Shown here: positions 8,352 to 15,976 of the stretch, one piece after another | Numbering within the stretch: position 1 is the stretch's first letter | Layout of the letters: every line of letters begins with the position of its first letter | Origin: Streptomyces tirandamycinicus | GTDB taxonomy: Bacteria; Actinomycetota; Actinomycetes; Streptomycetales; Streptomycetaceae | Direction of reading: 5' to 3' | Length of the DNA: 64,000 nucleotides | Assembly: GCF_003097515.1 (NCBI RefSeq) | Contig: NZ_CP029188.1 | Coordinates: forward strand, 3,164,501 to 3,228,500 | Notes under the pieces: generated by a model | Seen by the model: the letters and a program-made list of their open reading frames with translations, nothing else | Told to the model about the DNA's origin: nothing | Database searches by the model: none | Translations under genes and position numbers: made by a program

Positions 8352-8621
8352 ATGAAGGACATCGTTGCACGTCAGACGGCCGTTACCGCTGTCGACAGGA
8401 TCGACCGCGAGCCGACCGTCGCGGAGCTGGACGCGATCGAGCGGGAGCTGCCGGTGATCCTGGCCGGCGTCGACCTGCTCGACGCTCACATCATCACCTT
8501 GGACCGCATCCCGAGCGAGCTGGACCAGCGGCGTATCCGCCGGGCCCGTCGCAGGGTGCTGGCCGCGCGTCGCGCGCTGGCCAACCGCAGCACCGCCGGG
8601 CAGGCGGGGGGTGCGGCATGA
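8352..8621 (+). CDS. Small conserved AICE protein (DUF6284-like)
   Basis: An 89-residue soluble protein, helical and charged: EPTVAELDAIERELPVILAG, then a basic RRIRRARRRVLAARRALANR tail. It resembles the DUF6284 proteins found at this place in Streptomyces AICEs; the DUF number is from memory. ATG at 8352 is preferred to an upstream in-frame start at 8310 because similarity to the family begins there. It overlaps the next gene by ATGA, the first of a run of translationally coupled genes to 10543. Function unknown. Confidence 0.7.
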   Translation: MKDIVARQTAVTAVDRIDREPTVAELDAIERELPVILAGVDLLDAHIITLDRIPSELDQRRIRRARRRVLAARRALANRSTAGQAGGAA

Positions 8622-8932
8622 GTTCCGTTCCTCGCTGTCCTGCGGCGCACCCCGAGGACCCCACCCCCTGCGACGGTCCGCCGGTCGTGACCGTGCTGGA
8701 CGCCTCCAACGCGGGGGCGGACGGCTGCGAGCACCACGCGGCCCGGCTGCTGGCCTCGCTCGCGTCCGGGAGGGTCTACTCCCTGCCCGACGCCCCGGCG
8801 GGGGCGGCTATTCGGGTGTTCAAGGCGGCCGACACCATCGCGCCGTTCCCCTGGTGCGAGGGTGCGCCGCGTACGCAGCCCAGTCAGCGCAGCCACGCGG
8901 AGAACCGTCGCCTGCGGGGGTGGATGCGATGA
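8618..8932 (+). CDS. Small AICE protein of unknown function
   Basis: A 104-residue protein starting MSSVPRCPAAHPEDPTPCDG, with Cys and His in the first 45 residues (CPAAH, CDG, CEHHAARLL) that could bind a metal. ATGA overlaps couple it to both the gene before and the DUF2637 gene after. I recall similar short proteins in this position of pSAM2-like elements, but no function. Confidence 0.65.
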   Translation: MSSVPRCPAAHPEDPTPCDGPPVVTVLDASNAGADGCEHHAARLLASLASGRVYSLPDAPAGAAIRVFKAADTIAPFPWCEGAPRTQPSQRSHAENRRLRGWMR

Positions 8933-9831
8933 ACCTGCACCGCAAGGGCCGCACGGCCCTCGTGCTCGCGCTGGTCGTCGTGGTCGCGATGGCCTTCCGG
9001 GTGTCCTGGAACGCACTGCGCGACGTGGCCCGCGCCATCGGCGCGGACACCACCGCCGCGACGCTGTACCCGTTCGTGGTCGACGGCCTGATGGCGCTTG
9101 CGTTGATCGCGACGCTGGTGCTCGCCGGTCGGGATCGGACGTTCGCGCTGCGGGTGCTGGCCGCCTACACGATCGCCTCGCTGGTGCTGAACTACGTGCA
9201 CGGCCTGGTCCCGGAGCTGCACGGCCAATCGGTCGACTGGGGTCGACTGGCCGACTGGGACCCGGCGAACTGGGTGCTGGTGCTGCTCGCCACCTCGTTG
9301 CCGGTCGGGTCGATCTACTTCGGCTCGGACCTCGTGGCGAAGGTGCTGCACCACCGCCCCACCCCGATCACGACACCGACCATAAATGCGGAGGAATCGA
9401 CCGAGACCGTGAGGAATCGGTCTAGGTCTGACCTCGTGGGATCGACCCCGGGGACGATCACGGCGAACGTGAAGCCGCTGCCCCGGGCGGTGGCCGTCGG
9501 GTTCCTGAAGTCGACAATCCCGGCCAAGCCGCTCCCTGCCGTCGAGTCGATCCCGGTGCAGCCGACCGTGACGCCGATCGAGGTGCGCGCGGTGGCGGCT
9601 GAGTCGACCCGGCCGCGCCGGGCCACGGGCCGTGTGCCCGACGTGGCCCGGAGCCCGCGGCCGAAGCGCACCCCGGGGGAGTTGCTGGCTGAGGCCAGGG
9701 AGGCGACGGCCGATTGGCCGGACGCCAGGCTGACGGCCGAGGGCATCCGCCGTGTGGTCCGCACCTCGCCGGCGAATGCCCGCTCCCTGCGTGACACGCT
9801 GCGCGCCGAGCGCGGGCTCGTGGTCGCCTGA
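8929..9831 (+). CDS. DUF2637 membrane protein, SpdB-like spread protein
   Basis: A 300-residue protein. The N-terminal half has four predicted membrane segments (about 7-25, 40-62, 68-92 and 118-140), the DUF2637 pattern. The C-terminal half is soluble, basic and ends in a small helical DNA-binding-like region (TPGELLAEAREATADWPDAR, then GIRRVVRTSPANARSLRDTL). DUF2637 proteins of Streptomyces plasmids and AICEs are assigned to intramycelial spread (Spd functions), helping incoming DNA cross septa after Tra transfer. It starts at the ATGA overlap with the preceding gene and overlaps the next gene. The link to spread is from family knowledge, not visible residues. Confidence 0.82.
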   Translation: MNLHRKGRTALVLALVVVVAMAFRVSWNALRDVARAIGADTTAATLYPFVVDGLMALALIATLVLAGRDRTFALRVLAAYTIASLVLNYVHGLVPELHGQSVDWGRLADWDPANWVLVLLATSLPVGSIYFGSDLVAKVLHHRPTPITTPTINAEESTETVRNRSRSDLVGSTPGTITANVKPLPRAVAVGFLKSTIPAKPLPAVESIPVQPTVTPIEVRAVAAESTRPRRATGRVPDVARSPRPKRTPGELLAEAREATADWPDARLTAEGIRRVVRTSPANARSLRDTLRAERGLVVA

Positions 9832-10202
9832 TGGGTGCGCTGCCTGTCTACCGGTGGCGGCTCGCTCCGGACGGCTACGCCACCTACCGCCAGCTCCGCA
9901 CCCTCGGGCTCCGTCCGGGTGGTCAGGGGGTGGCAGCGCAGGTGGAACGGCCCCGGCGTCGTCGGGGGCCGCTGGTCGCCTACCTCTACCGCATCGACCG
10001 CGCGAAGCCCGTGCGGGCGATGACCCCCGGCCGGTGGGCGGCTCTCGCCAAGGCCAACCAAGCGCGCCGCACCTGCCCCGAATGCCGCCGCGACGCCGGA
10101 TACGTCATCCCGTCCTCGCTCGGCATGTGCTCGACCTGCGCTTTCCCCGACAACTGCCCGGAGGGTGCGTCATGGAACAGCTTCCCACACACCGCCCGTT
10201 GA
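9831..10202 (+). CDS. Zinc-ribbon protein, RRQRL-motif type
   Basis: A 123-residue protein with an N-terminal YRQLRTLGLRPGGQ motif, a basic RPRRRRGP stretch, and a C-terminal zinc ribbon CPEC near residue 82 with CSTC about 20 residues later. This matches small proteins annotated in AICEs as RRQRL-motif zinc-binding proteins. The Arg/Gln region and zinc ribbon suggest nucleic-acid binding. The TGATG overlap at 9829-9833 couples it to the DUF2637 gene. Exact role unknown. Confidence 0.72.
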   Translation: MGALPVYRWRLAPDGYATYRQLRTLGLRPGGQGVAAQVERPRRRRGPLVAYLYRIDRAKPVRAMTPGRWAALAKANQARRTCPECRRDAGYVIPSSLGMCSTCAFPDNCPEGASWNSFPHTAR

Positions 10203-10543
10203 CGGTCGTCCAGCTCCCCGACGGCACCCACGTCTACGCCGACCCCACCACCCTGCCCGCCCAACAGGCGGCCGAGCCGCAGGTCGTGCACATCCACCAG
10301 GCACCGCCGGACCGCACAGTGCAGCGCATCGCGCTCGGCTCCGGGGTCGGCGCCGGCACGGTCGCGGCCGGCGTTTACTTCGGCCCGCTCCTCGTCGGCG
10401 CCCTGACCGCCATCGCCGCGAACCTCGCGATGCTCGCGTTCATCGCGCTCGTGCTCGGCTGGGCCGTCGTCACCGTCGTTCGCTCCGTGGGCGGCGCCGA
10501 CGGCAAGGATGCCGCCAAGAGGCTGCGGCGCAAGGGTCGTTGA
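10172..10543 (+). CDS. Small AICE membrane protein (SpdA/DUF6251-like)
   Basis: A 123-residue protein. A soluble N-terminus with VVQLPDGTHVYADP and VVHIHQAPPDRTVQRIALG precedes two adjacent hydrophobic stretches (about 55-72 and 76-100), then a basic end RLRRKGR. This is the last gene of the coupled run and overlaps the zinc-ribbon gene by about 30 bp. Position and topology fit a spread-associated membrane protein. The DUF6251 name is recalled, not checked. The 340 bp to the Tra gene contain no other gene; a 7-bp inverted repeat GGTTGCG/CGCAACC (10760-10766 with 10789-10795) is the only structure noted. Confidence 0.65.
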   Translation: MEQLPTHRPLTVVQLPDGTHVYADPTTLPAQQAAEPQVVHIHQAPPDRTVQRIALGSGVGAGTVAAGVYFGPLLVGALTAIAANLAMLAFIALVLGWAVVTVVRSVGGADGKDAAKRLRRKGR

Positions 10544-10883
10544 CCCTCTTCGCGCGGCCCGGAGCGGGCGGAAGCCGTAGGCGGCCCGCAGGGCGCCTGA
10601 GACCCCTCCGGTGTGGGTCCAGACCTCCCGGGCCGTGAACGGCCGCCCACGGCCCCGCAGAGACGCTGCGTGACCGCGTTTCCCGTCTCCCTCGCGCGCG
10701 TGCGCGTGGGGCCCCTCCCCAAGGAACGGCGCAACTCCGCAACTTCGCAGGTCACAGGTGGTTGCGGGGGTTCAACTGGCGTTGTCGACGCAACCGGCAG
10801 CGCCAACTACCCCATATCGGGCGGGCCGGTGACGCCACGCAACGGCGCACCGGCCCTCATCCACGGTCTTGGAGGACCCTTTC

Positions 10884-12791
10884 GTGGACTGGAAGCAAGC
10901 ATGGTCGACCACGACCACGACGACCAACACGGCGCTCGACGCGCTGACGCCGATGTGCGCGCCGTTCGCCGCTCGCTGGGACAGGGAGGCGGAGCGGCGG
11001 GGGCAGCTTCGGACGCCGGAGAACCTGAAGGCGCTCATGGCGGCGCAGCGGGAGCACAACTCGACCCGCTCGACCGCGGTGATGGCGCGCAATCAGCGCA
11101 GCGCTGCCCGTAAGGCGTCGAACAATCCGCTGTCCGCGTCCCGTCGGGCCGCGCGTACCGCGCACAAGGCTGCGCGGCAGCACCACAGTCAGGCGCGGTC
11201 CGGGCTGAAGGCTGCGCGGAAGAACTACCCCGCCACCCTCACAGCCCTCGCGGTACAAGCACACGCGGCGCACGCGGTGCCGAGCGGGCTGGCGTCGTGG
11301 CTGATGTCTGAGGCCGCGAACGCGCTCACTGTGTGGCCGGCGTCCGTGTCCGCCGGGCTCATCGGGGTGAACGTCGCGGGGTTGTGGCTGGGGCGCCGTA
11401 ATCCGTTGGTGCGGCTCGATGACGGGATGAGCGGGGAGGAGCGGCGCCTCGCCTCACGGTTGGACCCGTCGTTCTGGGTCCAGCATGCCGACGCCCGCGG
11501 CCTGGCGGGCACCGTGCCGACACCGGCGAAGCTCACCCCGGCCGGGCTGGTCTCGCACGTGCGCCTGGACGGCAGGTGGACGCCGAAGACGTTCCGTGCC
11601 AAGGGAGACGAGATCCGGGCGCTGCTCGGGGCGCGGACCGATCTGCGCATGGAGATCACCTCCGGCAGCCACGGGGACCGGGCCACGATCACGCTGCGGA
11701 CCCGCAGCGCGGCCGACGGCATCGACCTCACGGGTTGGGAGCCCGGGGCGCCGTGGGGCATCGACACCGTCACGGGCGAGCCCGTCATGGTCCCGCTCGG
11801 CCGTCGGATGCTGGTCGCGGGCACCTCGGGTTCGGGCAAGTCCTGGTCCACCCGGTCCCTACTCGCGGAAGGCTCGGAGCATGCCGATCACCGCCTGGTC
11901 GTCATCGACCCCAAGCGGGTCGAGGCGATGAACTGGCAGCACCGGGCCCGCACCGCCATCACGCCGGATGAGGTCCTGGACGTCAGTGACGAGCTGCTTG
12001 CGGAGATGCACGACCGTCTCCGGCTCATCCCCCGCGGCCGGGACGTGATCGAGATCAGCCCGGAACGGCCGCGCATCACGGTCTTCGTGGACGAGGGCGC
12101 TGAAGTCATCTCCATGTCCCGCACCAAGACCGGCAAGAGCAGCCGCGATGAGGACACCGACGCCGGCGACTACGGGCGGATCATGGAGAACTTCCGCACC
12201 CTGGCCCGCATGGCGCGCGCTGCCGAGATCATCCTGATCTGGGCGACGCAGAAGCCGACCATGGACCGCAACGGCGGTATCGACCCGCAGATCAGCGCAC
12301 AGATCACCTACCGGGCAGCCCTCACGCTGTCCACCTCGGGCGAGTCCCGCGTGGTCTTCGGCGAGGACGCCACCGAGAAGGGCTGGCACGCGCACGAACT
12401 GCCCATGCCCGGCGTCGCGATGCTGCGCTCCGGGCCGAAGGCCAAGCCCCACCCGATCAGCACCCGCGCGTTCTCCCCGGCGGACGTGATCGCCCTTCCC
12501 GAGCGGCCCATCTGGCACCGCGCATCCTCCCGAACGTCCGGGAGCACGCTCCACCTGGTCAAGCAGCCGAACACCCCGGCAGACACCATGCCTGCCCCGG
12601 CCGCGTCGGCGACGAACAGGGACCGGGTGCTGCGGGCCGTCCACGACGGGGCTCGGACCCCGCGCGACATCACCGACCGCACCGGAATCAACAAGGGCAC
12701 CGTCTCCCGCGAGATCAAGGCCCTCACCGCCACGGGAGCCCTGCACAAGAACGACGACGGCATGCTCCTCCCCGGCCGCGAAGCGGCCTGA
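10884..12791 (+). CDS. FtsK/SpoIIIE-type conjugative DNA translocase (Tra)
   Basis: A 635-residue motor that moves double-stranded DNA between mycelia, the mode of transfer of Streptomyces plasmids and AICEs. A basic N-terminal region (RNQRSAARKASNN) precedes a short hydrophobic segment (about 150-175), the ATPase core with Walker A GTSGSGKSW (near 312) and Walker B ITVFVDEGAE (near 397), and WATQKPTMD. A C-terminal winged helix (about 570-630, INKGTVSREIKALTATGAL) probably reads the element's transfer sequence, as in TraB. GTG 10884 is chosen because GGAGG lies eight bases upstream; the TTG at 10869 contains that ribosome site. A hairpin (12827-12859) follows. Confidence 0.93.
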   Translation: MDWKQAWSTTTTTTNTALDALTPMCAPFAARWDREAERRGQLRTPENLKALMAAQREHNSTRSTAVMARNQRSAARKASNNPLSASRRAARTAHKAARQHHSQARSGLKAARKNYPATLTALAVQAHAAHAVPSGLASWLMSEAANALTVWPASVSAGLIGVNVAGLWLGRRNPLVRLDDGMSGEERRLASRLDPSFWVQHADARGLAGTVPTPAKLTPAGLVSHVRLDGRWTPKTFRAKGDEIRALLGARTDLRMEITSGSHGDRATITLRTRSAADGIDLTGWEPGAPWGIDTVTGEPVMVPLGRRMLVAGTSGSGKSWSTRSLLAEGSEHADHRLVVIDPKRVEAMNWQHRARTAITPDEVLDVSDELLAEMHDRLRLIPRGRDVIEISPERPRITVFVDEGAEVISMSRTKTGKSSRDEDTDAGDYGRIMENFRTLARMARAAEIILIWATQKPTMDRNGGIDPQISAQITYRAALTLSTSGESRVVFGEDATEKGWHAHELPMPGVAMLRSGPKAKPHPISTRAFSPADVIALPERPIWHRASSRTSGSTLHLVKQPNTPADTMPAPAASATNRDRVLRAVHDGARTPRDITDRTGINKGTVSREIKALTATGALHKNDDGMLLPGREAA

Positions 12792-12826
12792 GCACTCCCG
12801 CCTGACCGACCCAACCCAACAACAAC

Positions 12827-12859
12827 GGCGGCCCCCTTCCGCCAAGAACCGGGGCCGCC
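12827..12859 (+). terminator. Hairpin after tra
   Basis: A 9-bp GC stem (12827-12835 with 12851-12859), about 35 bases after the tra stop and 40 bases before the replication genes. There is no T-run; plausible weak terminator. Confidence 0.5.
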
Positions 12860-12899
12860 GCCAATCCAGCACGTCCATAGCGAACTGGAGACCTCCAGC

Positions 12900-13760
12900 A
12901 TGACCCAACCGACCGACATTCGGGGAGAGCACCTGCGTACCGCTCTCTCCCTGGCAGCCTCCGGCGTGCCCGTGCTGCCGTTACGAGCCGGGAAGGTGCC
13001 GTTCGGCAACTGCCGCCACTGCGCTGACAACGCCTGTGGCGGGCGGCCGAACATGAAGACTCCGGGGCCGTGCGCCTGCCCCGGGCCCTGCCATGCCTGG
13101 GCCGCCGCGACCACCGATCCGGACGTCATCAGTTCCGGCCCGTGGCGCCGCGCCTGGCTCACCGCGAGCGCGGTCGCCTACCACCCGGGCGGCGCCGGGC
13201 TGACGGTCGTGGACCTCGACAACGCCGACGCGATCGAGTGGGCTCGCAAGACTCTGCCTGCCACGCAGACCGTGCCCACTACCCGTGGCGAGCACTGGCT
13301 CTATCTCGGGGCTATGCAGTCCGCCAACCGTGTCCGGCCCGGCGTGGACGTCAAGTCCACGATGGCCTACGCCCGCTGGCTCGGGCCCGGCACCGGCACC
13401 ATGACCGCCCTGCCGGACACCGTACGCGGCCTGGGGTTGAGCAAGCCCGCCCTGGCCCGTCCCGTGCTTTCGACTGCCACGGTGTCTGCGCGGGCCGGGG
13501 GCGGGGAGTGCCCGCACCGCACGCCCACCTACCTCGACCGTGGCATCGCGATGGCGGAGCAGCGCATCACCGAGGCCACGAGCAGCGTGCACACGACCGT
13601 CTATCGCACGTTCCTGGCCGTGCTCTCCACCCACGGCCGGTGCGGCTGCCTCACCGAGAAGCACATCGCCCGGTTGTTCACCGCCGCGCAGGCCAAGGGC
13701 GAGAGCGCCCGGCACTGCACCGACGCGTGGACCAACGCCCGCACCAGGTTGGGACTGTGA
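12900..13760 (+). CDS. Bifunctional DNA primase/polymerase (prim-pol) replication protein
   Basis: A 286-residue protein of the prim-pol (AEP) superfamily used by AICEs to start autonomous replication after excision. The N-terminus has LAASGVPVLPLRAGKVP. A Cys-rich insert CRHC...CGG...CPGPC (about 39-64) probably binds zinc. The metal-binding acidic motif is VVDLDNADAIEW (about 103-114), followed by TTRGEHWLYLGA and VDVKSTMAYARWLGPGT. It lacks a helicase domain; that function is in the next gene, whose start overlaps or nearly overlaps this stop. The pair equals one prim-pol/helicase initiator split in two. Confidence 0.85.
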   Translation: MTQPTDIRGEHLRTALSLAASGVPVLPLRAGKVPFGNCRHCADNACGGRPNMKTPGPCACPGPCHAWAAATTDPDVISSGPWRRAWLTASAVAYHPGGAGLTVVDLDNADAIEWARKTLPATQTVPTTRGEHWLYLGAMQSANRVRPGVDVKSTMAYARWLGPGTGTMTALPDTVRGLGLSKPALARPVLSTATVSARAGGGECPHRTPTYLDRGIAMAEQRITEATSSVHTTVYRTFLAVLSTHGRCGCLTEKHIARLFTAAQAKGESARHCTDAWTNARTRLGL

Positions 13761-13762
13761 CC

Positions 13763-15238
13763 ATGGACGACGACGAGAAGAACCCCGCGCGGAAGGTCAT
13801 CGCCGACTACGCGCAAGAGCGCTTCCGCTACTTCCGCACCGCAGAGGGCACCGTCTACGCCCAGCGCAAGGGCCACCCCGTGGCCCGCCCGATCCGCTCC
13901 CAGGGCACGACCGGCAGCCACCGGCAGGAACTCATGGTCGGCCTGTTCAAGGACGGAATCGGCGTGTTCAACGGCACCGCGATGAAGGAGGCACTCGACT
14001 TGATCGAAGCACTCGCACTCACCGAGCAGGTGCAGCCCATCCACATCCGCGTCGCCCCCGGCTTCGACGGAGCGACGTGGCTCGACCTGGGCCGCACCGA
14101 CGGACAGTCCGTCCGCATCCACCCCACCGGCTGGGACATCGCCATCCCCGACCCGCGCGAGGTGTGCTGGCGCCGCACCCAGCTCACCGGCGAACTGCCC
14201 ATGCCCGCCAAGGACACCAACGGCAAGGGCATCGACCTGCTGTTTCGGCTCTGCAACTTCGCCACCGCGGAGACCGAATGCCTGGCCATGGCCTGGCTGA
14301 TCGGCTGCCTGGAGCCCTCCGTGCCCGTCCCCGCCCCCTTCCTCACCGGCCCGCAAGGGGCCGGGAAGTCGACCGGCGGGCGGATGCTCATCCGCATCAT
14401 CGAAGGCATGAGCAGCGACCTGCGCCGCGCCCCGAAAGACGAGGACAACCTGATCGCGGCCGTCGCCGCCGGGTGGGTCACCGCGCTGGACAACCTCTCC
14501 CACATGACCCCGGACCTGTCCGACGCCATGTGCTGCATCGTCACCGGGGCCGAAAGCGTCAAGCGCGCCCTGTTCACCGACGGAGACGTCTTCCGCGCCC
14601 GCTACCGCCGCCCCCTGCTCCTGACCGGCATCGACGTAGGCGTCATCCGCCCCGACCTCGCCGAACGACTCCTGCCTCTCCGCCTGGAACGGCCGAAGGT
14701 GCGGCGCACCGAGGCGGAACTGTGGGCCGAGTACGCGGAAGCCCTGCCCATCGTGCTCGGCTCCTTGCTGGACCTCACCGTCAAAGTCCGTGCCGCCACC
14801 GCCGAGACGCCCACAGACCTGCGGATGGCGGACTTCGCCCACCTGTGCGCGCAGCTCGACGCAGCAACCGGTCTTGGCGCGCTGCCGGCCTACCGGGCTG
14901 GGCTGGACGACCTGAACGACGACGTGATCGAGGGGGATCTGCTCGCGCAGACCGTGTTGCAGTACGCGGCCGGCATGCAGGCCGGGGCGCAGGAGCGGAT
15001 GACATCCGCGGAATGGCTGCACCGCCTCACGGGCCTGTACAGCGGCGAGGACTGCCGGCCCCTGCCCAAGGGGTGGCCGACCACCGGCAAAGTGCTCTCC
15101 GACCGACTCAAGCGCCTTCAGCCCACCCTCGCCGCCCGCGGCCTGATCGTCGACTGGGGACGCACACGCGAAGCCCGCTACATCGAACTCTCCGACCCTG
15201 TAGGAGCGCCCGAGCCTCAGCAGGAAGCCGCGTTCTGA
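13763..15238 (+). CDS. Replication ATPase/helicase-like protein of the AICE
   Basis: A 491-residue P-loop ATPase with Walker A TGPQGAGKST (near residue 195) and a Walker B/sensor region ending VTALDNLSHM. Superfamily-3/D5-like order continues with LLLTGIDVGVIRPDLAERLL. It is the expected unwinding partner of the prim-pol encoded just before. ATG at 13763 is two bases after the prim-pol stop; an in-frame GTG at 13757 would overlap that stop (GTGA), so coupling holds for either start. The C-terminus (about 400-480) looks like a winged helix for origin binding (GKVLSDRLKRLQPTLAARGL). A hairpin terminator and the iteron-like array follow. Confidence 0.82.
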   Translation: MDDDEKNPARKVIADYAQERFRYFRTAEGTVYAQRKGHPVARPIRSQGTTGSHRQELMVGLFKDGIGVFNGTAMKEALDLIEALALTEQVQPIHIRVAPGFDGATWLDLGRTDGQSVRIHPTGWDIAIPDPREVCWRRTQLTGELPMPAKDTNGKGIDLLFRLCNFATAETECLAMAWLIGCLEPSVPVPAPFLTGPQGAGKSTGGRMLIRIIEGMSSDLRRAPKDEDNLIAAVAAGWVTALDNLSHMTPDLSDAMCCIVTGAESVKRALFTDGDVFRARYRRPLLLTGIDVGVIRPDLAERLLPLRLERPKVRRTEAELWAEYAEALPIVLGSLLDLTVKVRAATAETPTDLRMADFAHLCAQLDAATGLGALPAYRAGLDDLNDDVIEGDLLAQTVLQYAAGMQAGAQERMTSAEWLHRLTGLYSGEDCRPLPKGWPTTGKVLSDRLKRLQPTLAARGLIVDWGRTREARYIELSDPVGAPEPQQEAAF

Positions 15239-15255
15239 CCCCGAGGTCACCGCAC

Positions 15256-15308
15256 AACAGCAAGAAGAGCACCCGGCCCGACGCGGCGGGCGTGCTCCTC
15301 TTGCTGTT
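15256..15308 (+). terminator. Hairpin terminator after the replication genes
   Basis: A 17-bp stem with one G-U pair (15256-15272 with 15292-15308), 18 bases after the stop of the helicase-like gene. Confidence 0.7.
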
Positions 15309-15417
15309 CGGTGCGTAGCACCGCCCGAAGGACGTGCCGCGTAGCGGCTCCTTCTTCACGTCCTGAGCCGCGCACAACAACAGACACCACCCTCTCTTTT
15401 CCTAAGTAGGGGAACGC

Positions 15418-15623
15418 TGCGTCACCTGCGTCACACGCGACGGAAACCGGCCTCTGACCTGCCGGAACAGGTGTGACGCAGAACCAGCCCGCTGCGTCAT
15501 CCTGCGTCACCTGCGTCACGCCGCCGTGACGCAGGTGACGCGCCAGTGACGCACACCATCCGCCCTCCGTCACTGATAACCGCAGGTCAGAAGCGTGAAT
15601 GACGCACGTGACGCGGTGACGCA
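15418..15623. repeat. Iteron-like array, 12 copies of TGCGTCA/TGACGCR
   Basis: TGCGTCA occurs at 15418, 15427, 15493, 15503 and 15512. Its complement TGACGCR occurs at 15474, 15527, 15536, 15547, 15600, 15609 and 15617. The centre is a perfect 16-bp inverted repeat (15504-15519 with 15526-15541). The array lies between the replication genes and xis, with no gene in 15309-15708. It is the likely replication origin bound by the initiator, or a control region for xis-int. Confidence 0.75.
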
Positions 15624-15708
15624 GAAATCCGAACCTCGGACACACACAGGCTAGGGACCGAGCCCAACTCCCCGCAGGCAAAGACGAACTGCCCAGGAGG
15701 CACCCCGG

Positions 15709-15912
15709 ATGAGCACCGCGATTGCCGCCCCCGTCGACCGACTCCTGTACAAGCCCGAGGAAGCCGCCGAAGCCCTCGCCATCGGCCGCTCCACCGTCTA
15801 CGAGCTGATGGCCGAAGGCGCCCTGAAGTACATCAAGTTGGGCCGCACGCGCCGAATCCGGCGGGCCGACCTCGAAGCCTACGTGGCGAACCTCGCCCCG
15901 CTGCCCAACTGA
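15709..15912 (+). CDS. xis: Excisionase (Xis), MerR/BldC-like helix-turn-helix
   Basis: A 67-residue protein with a single winged helix-turn-helix of the excisionase type: YKPEEAAEALAIGRSTVYEL, then KYIKLGRTRRIRRADLEAYV. It binds near att and directs the integrase towards excision. CAGGAGG lies upstream of ATG 15709. It sits directly before the integrase gene, the usual AICE order, with a strong hairpin in the 64-base gap that may lower integrase read-through. Confidence 0.9.
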   Translation: MSTAIAAPVDRLLYKPEEAAEALAIGRSTVYELMAEGALKYIKLGRTRRIRRADLEAYVANLAPLPN

Positions 15913-15927
15913 CCCGAACACGCCACT

Positions 15928-15960
15928 GAGGCGCCCCGAGCACTCCGCTCGGGGCGCCTC
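15928..15960 (+). terminator. Hairpin between xis and int
   Basis: A 14-bp perfect stem (15928-15941 with 15947-15960) and 5-base loop, placed directly before the integrase ribosome site. It may end xis transcripts or hide the integrase start in long transcripts. Confidence 0.7.
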
Positions 15961-15976
15961 CCGCATGGAGGAGCAC

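Noticed and set aside
10544..10883. Tra recognition repeats (TRS, GACCCGGA type) before tra
   Set aside because: I looked for repeated 8-mers of this type and found none; only a 7-bp inverted repeat is present.
13540..15318. A second long plus-strand frame inside the replication genes
   Set aside because: Pro/Arg-rich out-of-frame shadow; the Walker motifs are in the chosen frame.
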